The notes under the pieces: model-generated
What the model was told of the DNA's origin: nothing
What the model saw: the letters and a program-made list of their open reading frames with translations, nothing else
Databases searched by the model: none
Made by a program: the position numbers and the translations under genes
Origin: Torymus aiolomorphi
Taxonomy: Eukaryota > Arthropoda > Insecta > Hymenoptera > Torymidae
NCBI GenBank assembly: GCA_036365515.1
Contig: CM070874.1
Span: 25,607,862 to 25,671,861 of the forward strand
Length of the DNA: 64,000 bases
Reading direction: 5' to 3'
Shown here: piece after piece, positions 12,114 to 23,707 of the stretch
Numbering within the stretch: position 1 is the stretch's first letter
Layout of the letters: each line of letters begins with the position of its first letter

Positions 12114-13181
12114 ATGGAAGAAGATGCTGCAGTTTGCATTCTTTGCGACAAAGCGATTCTGCCGGAAAGTAAGCGGACTATTGGAGAACGTGCCATTGCT
12201 TCCTTAATTCAAGCAAGTAAGGACAGAAAAGACAAGAAGCATTTCCGCATGCGAAATTATACAAAGTTAGATATTCACGTAAATTGCCACTCAGCGTATT
12301 TAAGAAAAGATAATATCGTCCAGGCAGGGAAACAAGCATCCGCGTCTACTTCACGTAGACGCCAATCATTAACTGATGCCACTGATTTTGATTTTTCTAA
12401 TTTTTGCTTTTTCTGCGGTGATGATGCATCCGAAAATTATATTAATAAGAGGAAATTGAAACCAGCTAAATACGCGAAAGTTATACTTGTCAGTAAGCGA
12501 GAAACACTCGATAACGTATTAAAAACAATAGGAGAGCGTGAGATGAATGAATATTATAATCTTATTTATCAAAGGCTAAGTAACGCATCTGACATTGGCG
12601 ATTTAAATGCACGTTATCACTTAAATTGTATAACAAAATTTTATAATTATCGCGAAAGCAAGGAAACAGGACCTACTCCAAACAATTCAACATTATCTTG
12701 CTTACAATTTGTTATTAATTATTTGATTGAAAATTCAGACGAATGTCAATTTTCTTTAAGAAACATTCTTGAACAATATGAAGGAGAAAAGCCGTCTATT
12801 CCATATTTGAAAACTAAATTATTAGATTGTTTAGGAAAAGAAATTATAATGTATCCGCATAAAAAGATTATATTATATGCTTTTTGGATAGCTCGAGAAC
12901 AATTTTAAAAAAGATTGGATCTCTAGCTACTCAAAAAATGAAGAAGAGCGAAAGAAGGAAATTGTAAAAGCTGCTGCCGAAATAATTTCTGATGAAATAC
13001 GTTCAAAATTTCATGATCTTAGTGAATACCCATCGCCAAATTGTTTTTGGATAATATAAATTCGGACATTTCACCAAGTTTGAAATTATTTCTTGAAAAT
13101 TTAATTAAAAGCCGTAAGAAATCGAAGAGTAGCGAATACAGCGAGAACGTAAGCAGTAACAAAAAGCGCAGGCTGGCTTGA
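12114..13181 (+). pseudogene. unrecognised Cys/His-rich element protein, frameshifted
   Basis: The start is taken at the ATG at 12114, because the upstream bases look like an intron end (TTTTTACAG). The N-terminal part shows CILCDKAIL, then LDIHVNCHSAYLRK, CFFCGD and ARYHLNCITKFYN, four cysteine/histidine groups that may bind zinc. I recall similar proteins in transposon-rich invertebrate genomes but know of no assigned function. The frame stops at 12908. The next frame continues the same kind of protein (EEERKKEIVKAAAEII), and a third frame (from about 13048) ends at 13181 with a lysine-rich tail, giving at least two frameshifts. It is the only gene of the 10085-14682 element. Confidence 0.55.
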
Positions 13182-13225
13182 ATAATGATAATTTAATAAA
13201 TATTATTTAAAAAGATAAAATTGTA

Positions 13226-13228
<3 letters not shown>

Positions 13229-13256
<28 letters not shown>

Positions 13257-13260
13257 CGTG

Positions 13261-13290
<30 letters not shown>
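13229..13290. repeat. (TA)n followed by (TG)n microsatellite
   Basis: Simple repeats lie just downstream of the element gene. An open frame across them on the minus strand is an artefact of the repeats. Confidence 0.9.
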
Positions 13291-13296
<6 letters not shown>

Positions 13297-13497
13297 ACTG
13301 ATAAGTTTAAAATACAAAAGATATATTGAATATGGAGTAGAATATACATATGCGATTTTTAATAAATTAATGTGTAGTACGATGCGCAGAATGTATATGA
13401 TGTAAATAAAGTGTATTTTTATGTAAATAAAATGAAACATGATTTAAGTTTTAATTTTCATCCTTCCAGTTTCCTTGGGAATTCCGAAAAAAAAACA

Positions 13498-14682
13498 AAA
13501 TTAACACTATTTCCAGTGTTAAAAATGTAAAAATAATTTATTTATTAAATTTTTAATATAAATAATTTTTTTTTTTTAATCTATCAGAGTAGATGTTATT
13601 ATTTTTTCACGCTACCACAAATAAAAAAAGAATCATTCAAATTGAGCTTTTAGTTCCCGAGATATCGTGAAATTTTCTCGCCTTTTGAATTATAAGTCGC
13701 ATGGTCAGTTTCAGTCGCGCTACTCCCCCCACTCTTTCTCTCTTGCGCGCCGGTCCTTATATTATAAAACACTACTGTTTGTTATAATAATTATTGACAT
13801 TAATTAGTATTTAAATGTCGGATACGATAGTTTAAATCTTGCTCTAGGTAATCTGTAAATTTGAACTCTTAATATTAATAAACAAAGCCAGAATAATTTT
13901 TTGAAAAAAAAAAAGTTATCTCAGCTCCAGAGCATCGTAGAACAACCAGCGACGGCTTAAAATTCGCAGGAAGATCGCAGTTATCAAGTAATGGATGTAT
14001 GAATTCGATTTGGTAAAGATTTCCCAGTAAAAATTAAAAATTAATTCATTTTTTTTATGTTAATTTTCAAGCCCGATTTTTTTAAATTTACACTCGAAAA
14101 ATAAACTTTTTTTATTGCTCGTTATAGTACAAGTCTTAATGAAGAAAATGAAACCTCTACGAAATCTTTTCATCCAGTGTAACTATTTTTATTTACAATT
14201 TACTGAGACACCTTTTTACATAACTAATGCTTTTTTACAAAAACTAATAAATATTTCAACTTCAAATTTTAACCAGTTATAAAGCAGACAAAAACCTTCA
14301 AAAAATCTATAATATAGTTTCATAGCAGCAAAAATTGTTTATTTATATAAAATTTCGAAAATGGGTGAAAATAGCGGTTTTTCGCGTTTTACAAAAAAGT
14401 TAATAATTGAATTTTAACTTTCAATAGCTTATTTTGTAGGTTTTTTCAATACCTAAAAAACGGTACTTTTAGTTTCTCAATGCCAACAACGGTTCGAAAG
14501 TTACAAGCAAAAAATGGATTTTCGCACAGTTACTAATTATTTAAACAATGTTCCACCACCTGAAACTTACCGCAAACATTTTTCCCAATATCCTGACACT
14601 TTTTCGAAGCACTTGCAAAAAAAATATTGCCTCTTAACGGTTGTTTTCAAAACAGCACTATTTAAGTCTAATCCGACTGGAC
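13498..14682 (-). repeat. right terminal inverted repeat
   Basis: This is the mirror image of the left arm. The outward-pointing 45-codon frame begins with the ATG at 14514 (MDFRTVTNYLNNVPPPETYR). It ends at the junction with provirus sequence at 14683. Confidence 0.85.
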
Positions 14683-15702
14683 TATTGAGGTTGTATATAA
14701 GCTGATGTTAAATGGTCTTGGTGTTGTTGAGGTATAGGTACTGGATGCATTCAGTAGACTTCTGTTGCAAATTTATTTAGCAGTGGGATACGAATTTCGG
14801 CTAAGAAATTGTTATCCCTGTATCCTAGTTTAACTGAGGCGACTTCTGACAATTTGTCAGTCCTTGTAATTTGACGTATTATGTTCTGTAAGCTGGTAGT
14901 TGATAATAATGATGGATGGAGGTGACCGAGACGAGCGGAAGGAATTGCTTGTGTTAAGGTTTGAAATGTATCCTTATACAAATGTAGAGCAGTCCCAATG
15001 GCATTTGTTGTTTCTGTAAAACGCCTAGTTATTTCGAAATAGTGCCATTTATTGCTTATATCGTTCATTTCTACTATTTTTTGTTTATATGTCTCCAGGC
15101 TTTGGTTAATGGATGTTTTCATTTCAGCTAATTCTTTGTTTATCGAGGCGAGTTGATGTTGGACTATGTGACTCTCTTCTTTTGCAAGTTTGGCAAGGGT
15201 TGTTTCTCCCTTGAATAATTCTTCTATTTTTTTGTTGTAATATTCCCCATCATTTTCATTGAGTATTCCGAAAAGTGTTCGGCTTATGCTTCCTATAAAT
15301 CCGAATGGGGCGCTCCTTTTGATTGTTGAAGCTTTAGGGGTAGGAATCGTTTCCGTTTATTCTACTTCCTTCATAGAATCGATAAGGTTGTTATACAGTT
15401 TCTTAGTGGTTTTGTTTATTTCTTCGATAAAGTATATTCTTTTTATTAGTGAGTCACATAGGTTGGGGTAGTTTTGGCTTCGTACACAAGAATCGCGTAA
15501 TTTTTGTAAGGTCCTGGTAAAATGAAGGGCATTGTAATGCAGGGGTTTTATATTTATAAATATAATTATCTTCCAGTCTGTTTCGGTATAATGCATATCT
15601 TGTAGTCTTTCGTAATATATTCCTGGGGTTTAATGATTGTACTTGATGTGTTTGTTCGCAGTTAATTGGCACTACTATCACCATTAGAAGAGTAAGGATC
15701 AT
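14683..15702 (-). pseudogene. N-terminal and central part of the first env gene
   Basis: The gene starts at 15702 with a hydrophobic leader (MILTLLMVIVVPINC), overlapping the end of integrase. Three frames cover it: 15702-15454, 15596-15357 and 15122-14751. A basic cleavage-like site followed by a glycine/phenylalanine-rich fusion-peptide-like stretch lies near 15310-15270, then a heptad-like helical region. These are typical of gypsy/errantivirus env. The gene is cut at 14683 by the 4.6 kb element and its C-terminus is at 9788-9207. Several frameshifts show it is dead. Confidence 0.6.
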
Positions 15703-16925
15703 CTGAAACAGATCGACGATATGCTGGTTTTACTTTATCCATATGTTTGAGTATACGCTTGTTAGTATCTGTTTCTACAACGAGGTTATGTTTTTCTAAT
15801 ATATCTATTATTTTGTAAGGTCCTATGTAGGTTCTATCTACTTTATTTTTCCTGGGTTCTTTGAGTACATATACTAGGTCGCCGGCGGAATATGAACGGG
15901 TTTTGACCTTCTTGTCATAGTATCGCTTGGTCCTATGTTTTGATTTTATTAAGTTATTAGTAGCGATTCGTTTCGTTTCCTTCATTCGGGTGATAAGTTC
16001 TTGCATGTAGTTTGTATATGTCTCTAGTTTGTCTGTTAGTAGTGAGGTAGGTACTCTTGCGGGTTTTCCAAAGATTAGTTCAAATGGTGTGAAATTTGTA
16101 GATTCGTGTACACTTGTGTTGTATGAGAAGGTGGCGAATGGTAAAATTTTATCCCAATCTTCATATTTTTCAATGTATTGGCGAATATATTCTGTTAGTA
16201 CTAAATGGCTTCTTTCCAAAGCACCATTAGATTGTGGGTGGTAGCCGGAAGTGGTGACTTGGTTTATTTTAAATATTCTTGATAATTGTTGCATGACTTT
16301 GCCAATTAGTGCGGGTGCTTTATCGAAGAGTATTGTTTGTGGTGTCCATAAATGGTTATGACGTGTCTAGCTAGAGCGTCAGCTATTGTTTCAGCTTGAG
16401 TGTTGGGTATGGCGATGGCTATACAATATTTCGTTAAGTTATCCTGTATGGTGAGGATGTGTTTGTTACTGCAGGTGTGATAGGTAGAGGTCCTACGGTG
16501 TCTATGGAGATTTTTGCGAATGGTTCTATAGGGGTATCAGTGATGATCATTGGTTCTCGGTTTTTGATCCTTACTAGTTTTAATCCTTGACATTTGGTGC
16601 AATTGCGTAGGTACTCAATGATGTCTTGCTTCATACCTTGCCAAAAGTATTTTTCTCTAATCCTTCTGTAAGTTTTAATTATACCTCTGTGACCTCCGAT
16701 GACGCTATCGTGGTTTTCTTCTATGATTTTATTTCTTATGTCGTCGAGGGGGATGGTGGTTGTACCATAACAAATAGAGATATGGCATTCACAATCCTTC
16801 AGAGTTTCTTTTAACATGTTCGAGAAGGTTGAAAAGGGCACTTTGTCTGTTAAATCATTTTGTTTTGATAATCGCAAAGTTTTTAGTTTATATCGTTTTA
16901 TAACATCTCCTACGTTCTTAAGCAC
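15662..16925 (-). pseudogene. gypsy-type integrase, frameshifted
   Basis: The first frame (16925-16434) has the HHCC domain (HRGIIKTYRRIREKYFW, then CTKCQG) and the first catalytic region (KISIDTVGPL). After a break of about 140 bp the second frame (16294-15662) carries the glutamate region (SGYHPQSNGALERSH) and a C-terminal domain with KVDRTYIGPYKI. The middle catalytic aspartate region is in the damaged gap. The frame overlaps the env leader by about 40 bp, as in other env-carrying gypsy elements. Confidence 0.8.
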
Positions 16926-17014
16926 TGTATAGAGGTTTTGTTGTGAAAATTCTTCAAAGTGATTCTTTAAAAGAATTGCACTTAGTACCTTATATTTGCC
17001 GCTAGGAGTAACTA

Positions 17015-18454
17015 TTACTTTCCTTGTCTAGGTTTTACTTGTTTGATATTATTCTTATCTATACGGCCGAGGTCGAGTAATAGTTTGGCAACAGGGTTGG
17101 TGAATTCACAATCTGAAGATATGAAGTGTAATATGTTGTCTTTGGTGTGCGTTATGCTATGATTGACAAGGGTGATTGTTACCTTTGGTTCTGGCTCATG
17201 TATTTTTGTGGGGTAAAATAACTCTGGAGGTACAGTGTCTGAAGGTCTTATTTCTTGCATTCTCACTATGACTTCTTCTAGTTCTTCAGAGAAATCTGCG
17301 GAGAAATCATTGAATTCCTTATCTGTTTCCGGTATAGATCCTAAGGTATACTGATGTCTTATATTGGTTAAGTTTTCTATCGGTGTTGACCTTCCTAATG
17401 GGAATCGTAGATTTTTGTGCCTTAATTGAGTTTCGTCCCACCAATATTCGTCCATTGATGCGAGGGAGTCAGATCCTGAGTTATTGGGTGGTTCGAATTC
17501 CTTGATGGCATTATTGCGCGCAAGATTTTGTTTTTGGGCTTGTTCTTCGGAGCTAGAATCTTCAGTTGAAGACAATGTTTTCCTAGTTGTAGGGGGTACA
17601 TTTGGTAGAAGGCTTGAAAATCCACTGTTTCTTTTTCTTGCTACAGGAGGTAGTTCTTTATCAGTGCCTGAGTCATTGGAAGGATTGAAGGTTACCTGTT
17701 TGGTGAATTTAGTGGGTCTTAACGGTTTTGGTGGGGGTTGTTTAGAGGTTGATGGTTCTGAGGAGGTGAATTTTTTTGTTAATTGTTTTATTGGAGGTTT
17801 TTGATTTTTAGGGGGTTCCACTTGTTTATGTCGGGCTCTTACTCTTTCAGTTATAGTTAGTCCTGGGGTTCCTGATTCAGATAGGTTGGGTAGAGCGCTT
17901 TTGGTTTTTGACCCTGATGGTCTTCCTCTTCCACTTGAGGTGGCTTGTCTGGCAGTTCCTTGAATTTTAGCGGAAGCAGACGTTGGAAAAGCTATGACTT
18001 CTTCCGGGGGTGGATTTCTTGATAATGCATCGGCATTTACGTTTAATCGTCCTGGCTTGTGTAAAAATTTATATTGGTATTCTCTTAGTCTAGTTCGCCA
18101 ACGGATTAACCGTTGAACCGGGGGTTTTACTGAATCTATCCATTTCAGGGGTTCGTAATCAGTTATTAGGGTGAATTCTCTTCCATATAAATATGGTCTG
18201 AAATGTAACACTGCATATATGATAGCAAGGCACTCCTTTTCGGTAGTGCCGTAATTTTTCTCAGCGGGCTTCATCATTTTTGACATGAAGGCAATAGGTC
18301 TGTCTTCTCCGATTTTTCCTGGGCTAAGGACTGCGCCAACTGCATAGTCAGAAGCGTCAGTTGTTAGGATGAAGGGTTGAGAAAAATCGGGGTGTTGTAG
18401 TACAGGAGTAATACATAAAGCTTCTTTCAAGGAATCAAAGCTTTTCTGGTTCAT
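17015..18454 (-). pseudogene. gypsy-type RNase H with long disordered linker
   Basis: The frame begins inside the RT/RNase H connection (KSFDSLKEAL) and carries a Ty3-type RNase H (TTDASDYAVGAVL, TEKECLAIIYAV, TDYEPLKW, NADALSR). It is followed by about 280 residues rich in serine, proline and lysine that resemble no domain I know. It is separated from the RT frame at 18451 by a small deletion and frameshift, and from integrase by a stop near 17015. Confidence 0.78.
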
Positions 18455-20064
18455 CCTTCCAATCGTAAGAAACCTTCGATAAATCTATGGTAATATCCTG
18501 CTAATCCTAGAAATTGTCTGACGTTCGTTTGGTTTTTTAAAGTGGGAAAATTTTTAACGGCAATTGTCTTTTTTGTGTCAGGTCTCACGCCGTTTTCATC
18601 TATGACGTGGCCTAAGTATTCGACTTCTGTTGCCAAAAATTCGCATTTATCTGGTTGTAAGGATAACTTTGCTCCTAGGAGTCGGTCGAAGAGTCTCCTT
18701 ACCTTAGTCTCGTATTCTTCGAGACTGCTGGCGTAAATAATAACGTCGTGTAGATAGACGAATAGTTCCGAGTCTTGTAATCCGAGTAGAACTAGGTTCA
18801 TTAGTCGTTGAAATGTAGCAGGAGCATTGTTTAGTCCGAATGGAATTCTGACGTAATGATAATGTCCTGTAGCGGTGCTGAAGGCGGTTTTATGACGGTC
18901 TCTTGCTGACATCTTAATCTGGTAAAATCCGCTTGCGAGATCGAATATTGAAAAATATTTGGCTTTGCCTAGCATGTCCAGAATTTCGGTGATGTTTGGT
19001 AATGGATGTGCGTCGCCAATTGTTTTATCATTGAGGTTACGATAGTCTATTACCATTCTCCATCTTTTATTTCCCTTAGAGTCTGCCTTTTTGGGAACTA
19101 TCCATAAGGGTGAGTATGGGGATGTGGAATTTTCTATAATTCTTTCGTGCAATAATTTGCACATCTGTTTTTGAATCTCCTCCTTATGTATAGGAGGATA
19201 TCTGTACTGTTTGATGAATACAGGGGCGTCATCAGTGGTGTATATTTCGTGTTCTAATACATTCTTTGCTGGTAATTTATCTCTGGCAAGATGGAATAGT
19301 GGTTGATATTCCTTAATTATTCCAATAACATGGTCTTTTTCTTCCTGATTCAGATGATCTAAACGTAGACTATTGCTGATCCGCGTAAGTCTGTCATCAG
19401 CACTTGGTTCTTCTGTGCTGCTGTTTTCTGAATCGAAGAAGTCCTGTGAGTCGTCTATTATATCAAAAGGTTGGACTTCCTCTGGGGGTATCACTATATC
19501 GATATCCTCTTCGTTGGAGTTTATAGCATATACACGACATGTATTATTAATATTTGTCACTAAGGCATCTCCGATAAAAACATTGGGAGGGGTATTTAAC
19601 CGGGGTAGATAACCTGTTGTGAGTTCAGTAGGTTGTAGTTTTATAGTTATAGAGGTTTTACTCCTTGCTATTAATGCGTATTTTGCAGGAGAACCGGGTT
19701 TATAATTTATAAATCTTATTGGTTTGATCGGCCTGGAACTTGTAACTAGGGTGTTATGGTGAAATGAAATTTCTGCGTTTTTCGTTTTAAGAAAATCAAC
19801 ACCTAGGATTCCTGTGACGCCTAATGGCAAGCTATGTTTAATTACTTGGAATTTTATGGGAGTTTCGAAAAACGTAATTTCCGTTGATCCTAGTGTATTA
19901 AAGCTATCTTCAGTGATTCCTGTTATTGCCATTGATTCATGAGTAGTGACCATGATTTTTGGTTTTAACATTTGGAGGTGAATTAAGTTTATTTCGGCTC
20001 CTGTATCAATGAGGAACTCAGTTGTTTGTTTGAGTTCAGCAGCGTTCAATTTTACTGTTGGCAC
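18451..20064 (-). pseudogene. gypsy-type protease and reverse transcriptase
   Basis: An aspartic protease active site (FLIDTGAEI, D20) opens the frame. The RT fingers and palm follow (RMVIDYRNLN, YFSIFDLASGFYQI, PFGLNNAPATFQ). The usual YxDD box reads YLHD at residues 437-440, so a catalytic aspartate is replaced by histidine. RT conserved blocks continue to FLGLAGYYHRFI, where the frame ends. The 537-codon frame is otherwise open, but the active-site change and the downstream frameshift make it inactive. Confidence 0.85.
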
Positions 20065-20544
20065 GGTTGCTCTTCCGTTGATTCGGTTCCAAGGTCTTTC
20101 ACTGATATAAACTTGACCGTTAGTGGACGCTCGGGGCTCTGCTGGTTCATCGGTGCGTCCTTCTGATGAACTACAGATGAGTTTAAATTTTGCCTTAACG
20201 AGTGAGTCTGGTTTTGGGTATATGGTGTTGGCAAAGGTGGAGCTAAATATCGGTTATATGGTGGGGTGTAATATTGGTAGGGCATCATGTATTCAGTGGG
20301 GTATTGAAGATTGGGCAATACTTGCCATCCTCTTTGATATAGGTTTGGTTGGGGTCTTCTTTGTTGAAAACGTCCTGATCCGCTTGATGAATTGAAAGTT
20401 TTCTAGGCGTAATTTGGCCTGCTGAATCCGAATTTCGAGGGTTCCCGGCCGAAAAAGTGGGAGAAAAAAGTTATAAACAATTTCATTGTTCGAAAGGCCA
20501 TATCTCCAAAGTGAAATATCGCAGCGAGCTGAAACTTGTTTCAA
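20052..20544 (-). pseudogene. C-terminal gag remnant of the gypsy provirus
   Basis: Two short overlapping frames (20544-20293 and 20318-20052) give a proline/tyrosine/glutamine-rich tail directly upstream of protease. No zinc knuckle and no capsid domain are left. The gene is cut near 20450, where AT-rich repeat copy 2 begins, so the 5' LTR and most of gag are gone. Confidence 0.5.
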
Positions 20545-21959
20545 AACGTTTGTTTTTTTATTAAGAAACTTTTTTGTTCTTATACTTTTTTAGCTATGTC
20601 TGGTAGCTTTAAAGATATCAACAATAAATGCCTTTTGGTGTTCTATCTAAAAAAATCTAAAAAATACACCTCTACAAGAAATTTTGAAGCGAACAAGTTA
20701 ATTTTATTCCAGCAATCGTTGCACATACGAAACTCATTTTTTTTATTTTTTCATTTTTCAATGCTTACGTTTTTTTTTTTATAATAACAGAACACCCTAT
20801 AAAAGAAATTTTTTTTTTTTAGGAAATATAGCTATTTTAATTCTATTTCGAATGCTACCCATTCCCCTCGAATACATAGAGCTATTCTCGAGAAATTGCG
20901 ATTTGAAAAAAGGTTAAAAATATTTTAATCTCAAATATCTCTTAAATCGATGGACCAATCATTTTGCCCAAATAATTCGACCGAAAACTATACAAAATCG
21001 ACCTCTACGAGGAATTTTGAAGCGAGTAAGTCAATTTTTACTCCCGCAATGGTTAGACATACCAAACTCATTTTTTTTTTCATTTTTCTATGTTTACGTT
21101 TTTATTAATAACAAAAGAATCGTGATAGCTTGAAAAATAATTTCTTTTAGAAAACATAGGTATTTAAATTTGCTTTCGAATGCCACCCATCCGATTAAGA
21201 TACATATAGCCGTTTTCGAGAAATTTTGATTTGAAAAAAAGATTAAAAAAATTTTAACCTCAAATATCTCAGAAATTTATGGACCGATCATGTAGCCCAA
21301 AGAACTTAGAAGAGATCTATCCAAAATTTACTCCATGAAACGTGCGACATAGAGAACACATTTTTTTAATTTTTTAATTTTTTTCTCAAAAACTAACCAA
21401 TAGAATGGATTAAAATGTTCACAGATTATAGCAATTTATATTCTGCATTATCGTGAATTTTCTCAAAAAAATTGACCGTTTAGTTTAGGAGTTATTAGCT
21501 TTTTAAAAAAAAACACGTTTTTAGGCACGACCGCTTCTCGGGAGAGCCTTATATTTTCGTCAGGGCGAAAATTGTAACACTTCAAAAACTGAAAATTTAC
21601 GATATAAAAACTATTTTCCACCCACAATGAGTTCATTTTAAGCGTTTTTGGAGGTGTATGTATGTCTGTACGTATGTATGTGATCAAGTAACCTGATTAT
21701 CTGAGCGAAATTTCGATGGATCCAAATAGGCTTTGGGGAATATACTCATCTAATTATACGTAATTGACAGTCCCCTAATGAAGATGATCGGTGGAAAACT
21801 TTAGAAATGGGAGCATAAATAAATATTTCAAAAAATCCATTTTTAACCTTAATGTCTAGAAAAATTAATTTTAAGTTAATATCTACAGGTCTATCTGCTA
21901 AAACTACTTGAAAGACACCTTTTTTCTGTTGGGAATCTTTTTCTACGAGCAATATTTAC

Positions 21960-22560
21960 CGACACAAATGCGAAAAAACGTCAAAAAAGATAAAAAATGG
22001 ACGATTTTCGGTTATAACTCAACAGGATTTAATTTTACGCAAATATGTTAAATATAAAAGTTGTAGATTATAATAAAATAAAACTTTTTCCCATTTAACA
22101 TTTTCATGTAAAATTAATTCCTGACGAGTTAAACTCATAAAAACGATTTTTAACGCCTAAATATACATAAAATGGACGATTTTCGGTTATAACTTGACAG
22201 GATTTAACTTCGCAAATATGTTAAATGTAAAAGTTGTAGATTATAATAAAATAAAACTTTTTCTCATTTAACATTTTCATGTAAAATTAATTCCTGACGA
22301 GTTAAACTCATAAAAACGATTTTTAACGCCTAAATATACATAAAATGGACGATTTTCGGCTATAACGACAGGGTTTAACTTTACATAAATATGTTAATAT
22401 AAAAATTGTAGATTATAATAAAACAAAAATTTTTCCCATTTAACATTTTCATGTAAAATCAATTCCTGGTATCTAAACCTATAAACCCGATTTTTAATGC
22501 TTCAATGCACCTTACATAGTCAATTTCCGCTTATTATTTAACAGAATTCGATTTGATACA
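21960..22560 (+). repeat. tandem array, ~175 bp period, about 3.4 copies
   Basis: TGGACGATTTTCGG recurs at 21998, 22173 and 22346, spacings of 175 and 173 bp. A degenerate fourth copy begins near 22518. The units contain AAAAGTTGTAGATTATAATA and are much more alike than the surrounding ~325 bp units, so this array is younger. Confidence 0.8.
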
Positions 22561-22704
22561 GAAATATTAAATACAATAACTATCAATAAGATCGAAAAAA
22601 TCGATATCCAAAAATTGATAAAAATAAAGTATTACAATTTTTGAAATAATAAAATTATAAGGTTCTTCTGAGCATTGCGGTCCTGCCTATTATGTCAAAA
22701 CGAA

Positions 22705-22812
22705 GTTTTTACATAGGGAGATGGGGGGCGACGAGCGAAGCGAGGAGCAGGTGTGTGTGGGGGCGGAGGGGTTGGCGTGTCGAAGACACGCAGGGGGACT
22801 CGGCCCCCCTAG
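22705..22812 (+). repeat. GC-rich stem-loop island inside the AT-rich repeat
   Basis: About 100 bp of G-rich sequence interrupts AT-rich DNA. It holds three short inverted repeats: GAGCGAAGCGAGGAG, CGTGTC-GAA-GACACG and GGGGGACTCGGCCCCC. Copies 1 and 3 of the surrounding repeat lack it. Confidence 0.6.
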
Positions 22813-23103
22813 TTGTTAATAACAAGAGAACCGTGATAGCTAGATAATTTTTTTTTTTAATTATAGGTTTTTTTATGCTCTTTCGAATGCGACGTATCCG
22901 ATTCAAGAATTTAAATCCGATCATTAAAAAAAATCAAAAATAAATTTTTCGGAAATCAAAAATTTGAAATAAAATAAAAACGAATCAGTAAATCATCAAA
23001 AATTATTTTCTTCCCGAATTCGGAATAAAAAAAAAACAAAAAAAATGAGAACCTGATGGTTAAAATCGACCGCGTAGATCCGGAGATAAAGCGGTGTACA
23101 TAA

Positions 23104-23106
<3 letters not shown>

Positions 23107-23172
<66 letters not shown>
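23107..23172. repeat. (CA)n microsatellite
   Basis: An uninterrupted CA run of about 65 bp. It occupies the same relative place in copy 2 as the shorter CA runs do in copies 1 and 3. Confidence 0.95.
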
Positions 23173-23173
<1 letters not shown>

Positions 23174-23297
23174 CCATAGACATTTTCTAAAATCATGTGA
23201 AACAAACTTCTAACACCTCTAATGATATTTATAGAAAGTTTTAACGAAGCTGAAAAATTTTACTATTACAAAGCTTCCTCTAGGAGGAAGCAAAATT

Positions 23298-23707
23298 AAA
23301 CTGGAGTACCTCCTTAACTAAAGTGAGAGATGTAATTTGAATATATTTTCGGTATTTATAACTAAGGGAATTTTATATAAATATCTCAAATATATTCAAT
23401 TACGAGGTGATGTTCAAACAATACAGTAAAAAAACCATAATGCAATAGAGTGAGGATAAAAGTATATTTTAACTTTTTTCAAAGTGAATTTCACTTATTA
23501 AAAAGTAAATAATTGCTTAATTCCACAGTTTTTCACTTTTTCAAAAAAGTGAACGTTTTCCTTATTTTAAAAACTGTCATGGATTTCCACTTAAATATGT
23601 AGTAGAAATGCACTTTTTATATAAGTTATTGTGTTTTCACTTTTTGATGAAGTGAATATTTACTTTTTCTAAGTGCACGGCTATGTACTTGACGAATCAG
23701 TGAATAT
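23298..23707. other. non-coding flank with repeated TTCACTT/AAGTGAA motifs
   Basis: No gene is seen. The segment contains several AAGTGAA and TTCACTT words in both directions. The matching right flank of the transposon at 28121-28146 has a perfect 26 bp palindrome of the same words, so the transposon landed in a palindrome-rich host repeat. Confidence 0.5.

Larger units (their letters stand above)
10085..14682. mobile_element. 4.6 kb DNA element with ~1.18 kb terminal inverted repeats, TA-flanked
   Basis: The left arm (10085-11264) and right arm (13498-14682) are near-identical reverse complements beginning GTCCAGTCGGATTAGA. Both ends abut TA (10083-10084 and 14683-14684), consistent with a TA target duplication, although the TA could be part of the repeat. 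The element sits inside the env gene of the gypsy provirus. It carries one recognisable gene, at 12114-13181. No catalytic transposase domain was recognised, so it may be non-autonomous or of an undescribed type. Confidence 0.82.
20450..23297 (+). repeat. AT-rich dispersed repeat family, copy 2 (5'-truncated)
   Basis: It shares the degenerate ~325 bp units of copy 1 (CTCAAATATCTC...ATGGACC...GCCCAAA near 20930 and 21258; CTTTCGAATGC near 20850, 21170, 22872). It ends in the hairpin GCTTCCTC-TAG-GAGGAAGC at 23273-23291, and a long (CA)n run lies about 100 bp before that end. It also contains a 175 bp tandem array and a GC-rich island, listed separately. The left end typical of copies 1 and 3 is missing; it truncates the gypsy gag. 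Confidence 0.65.
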
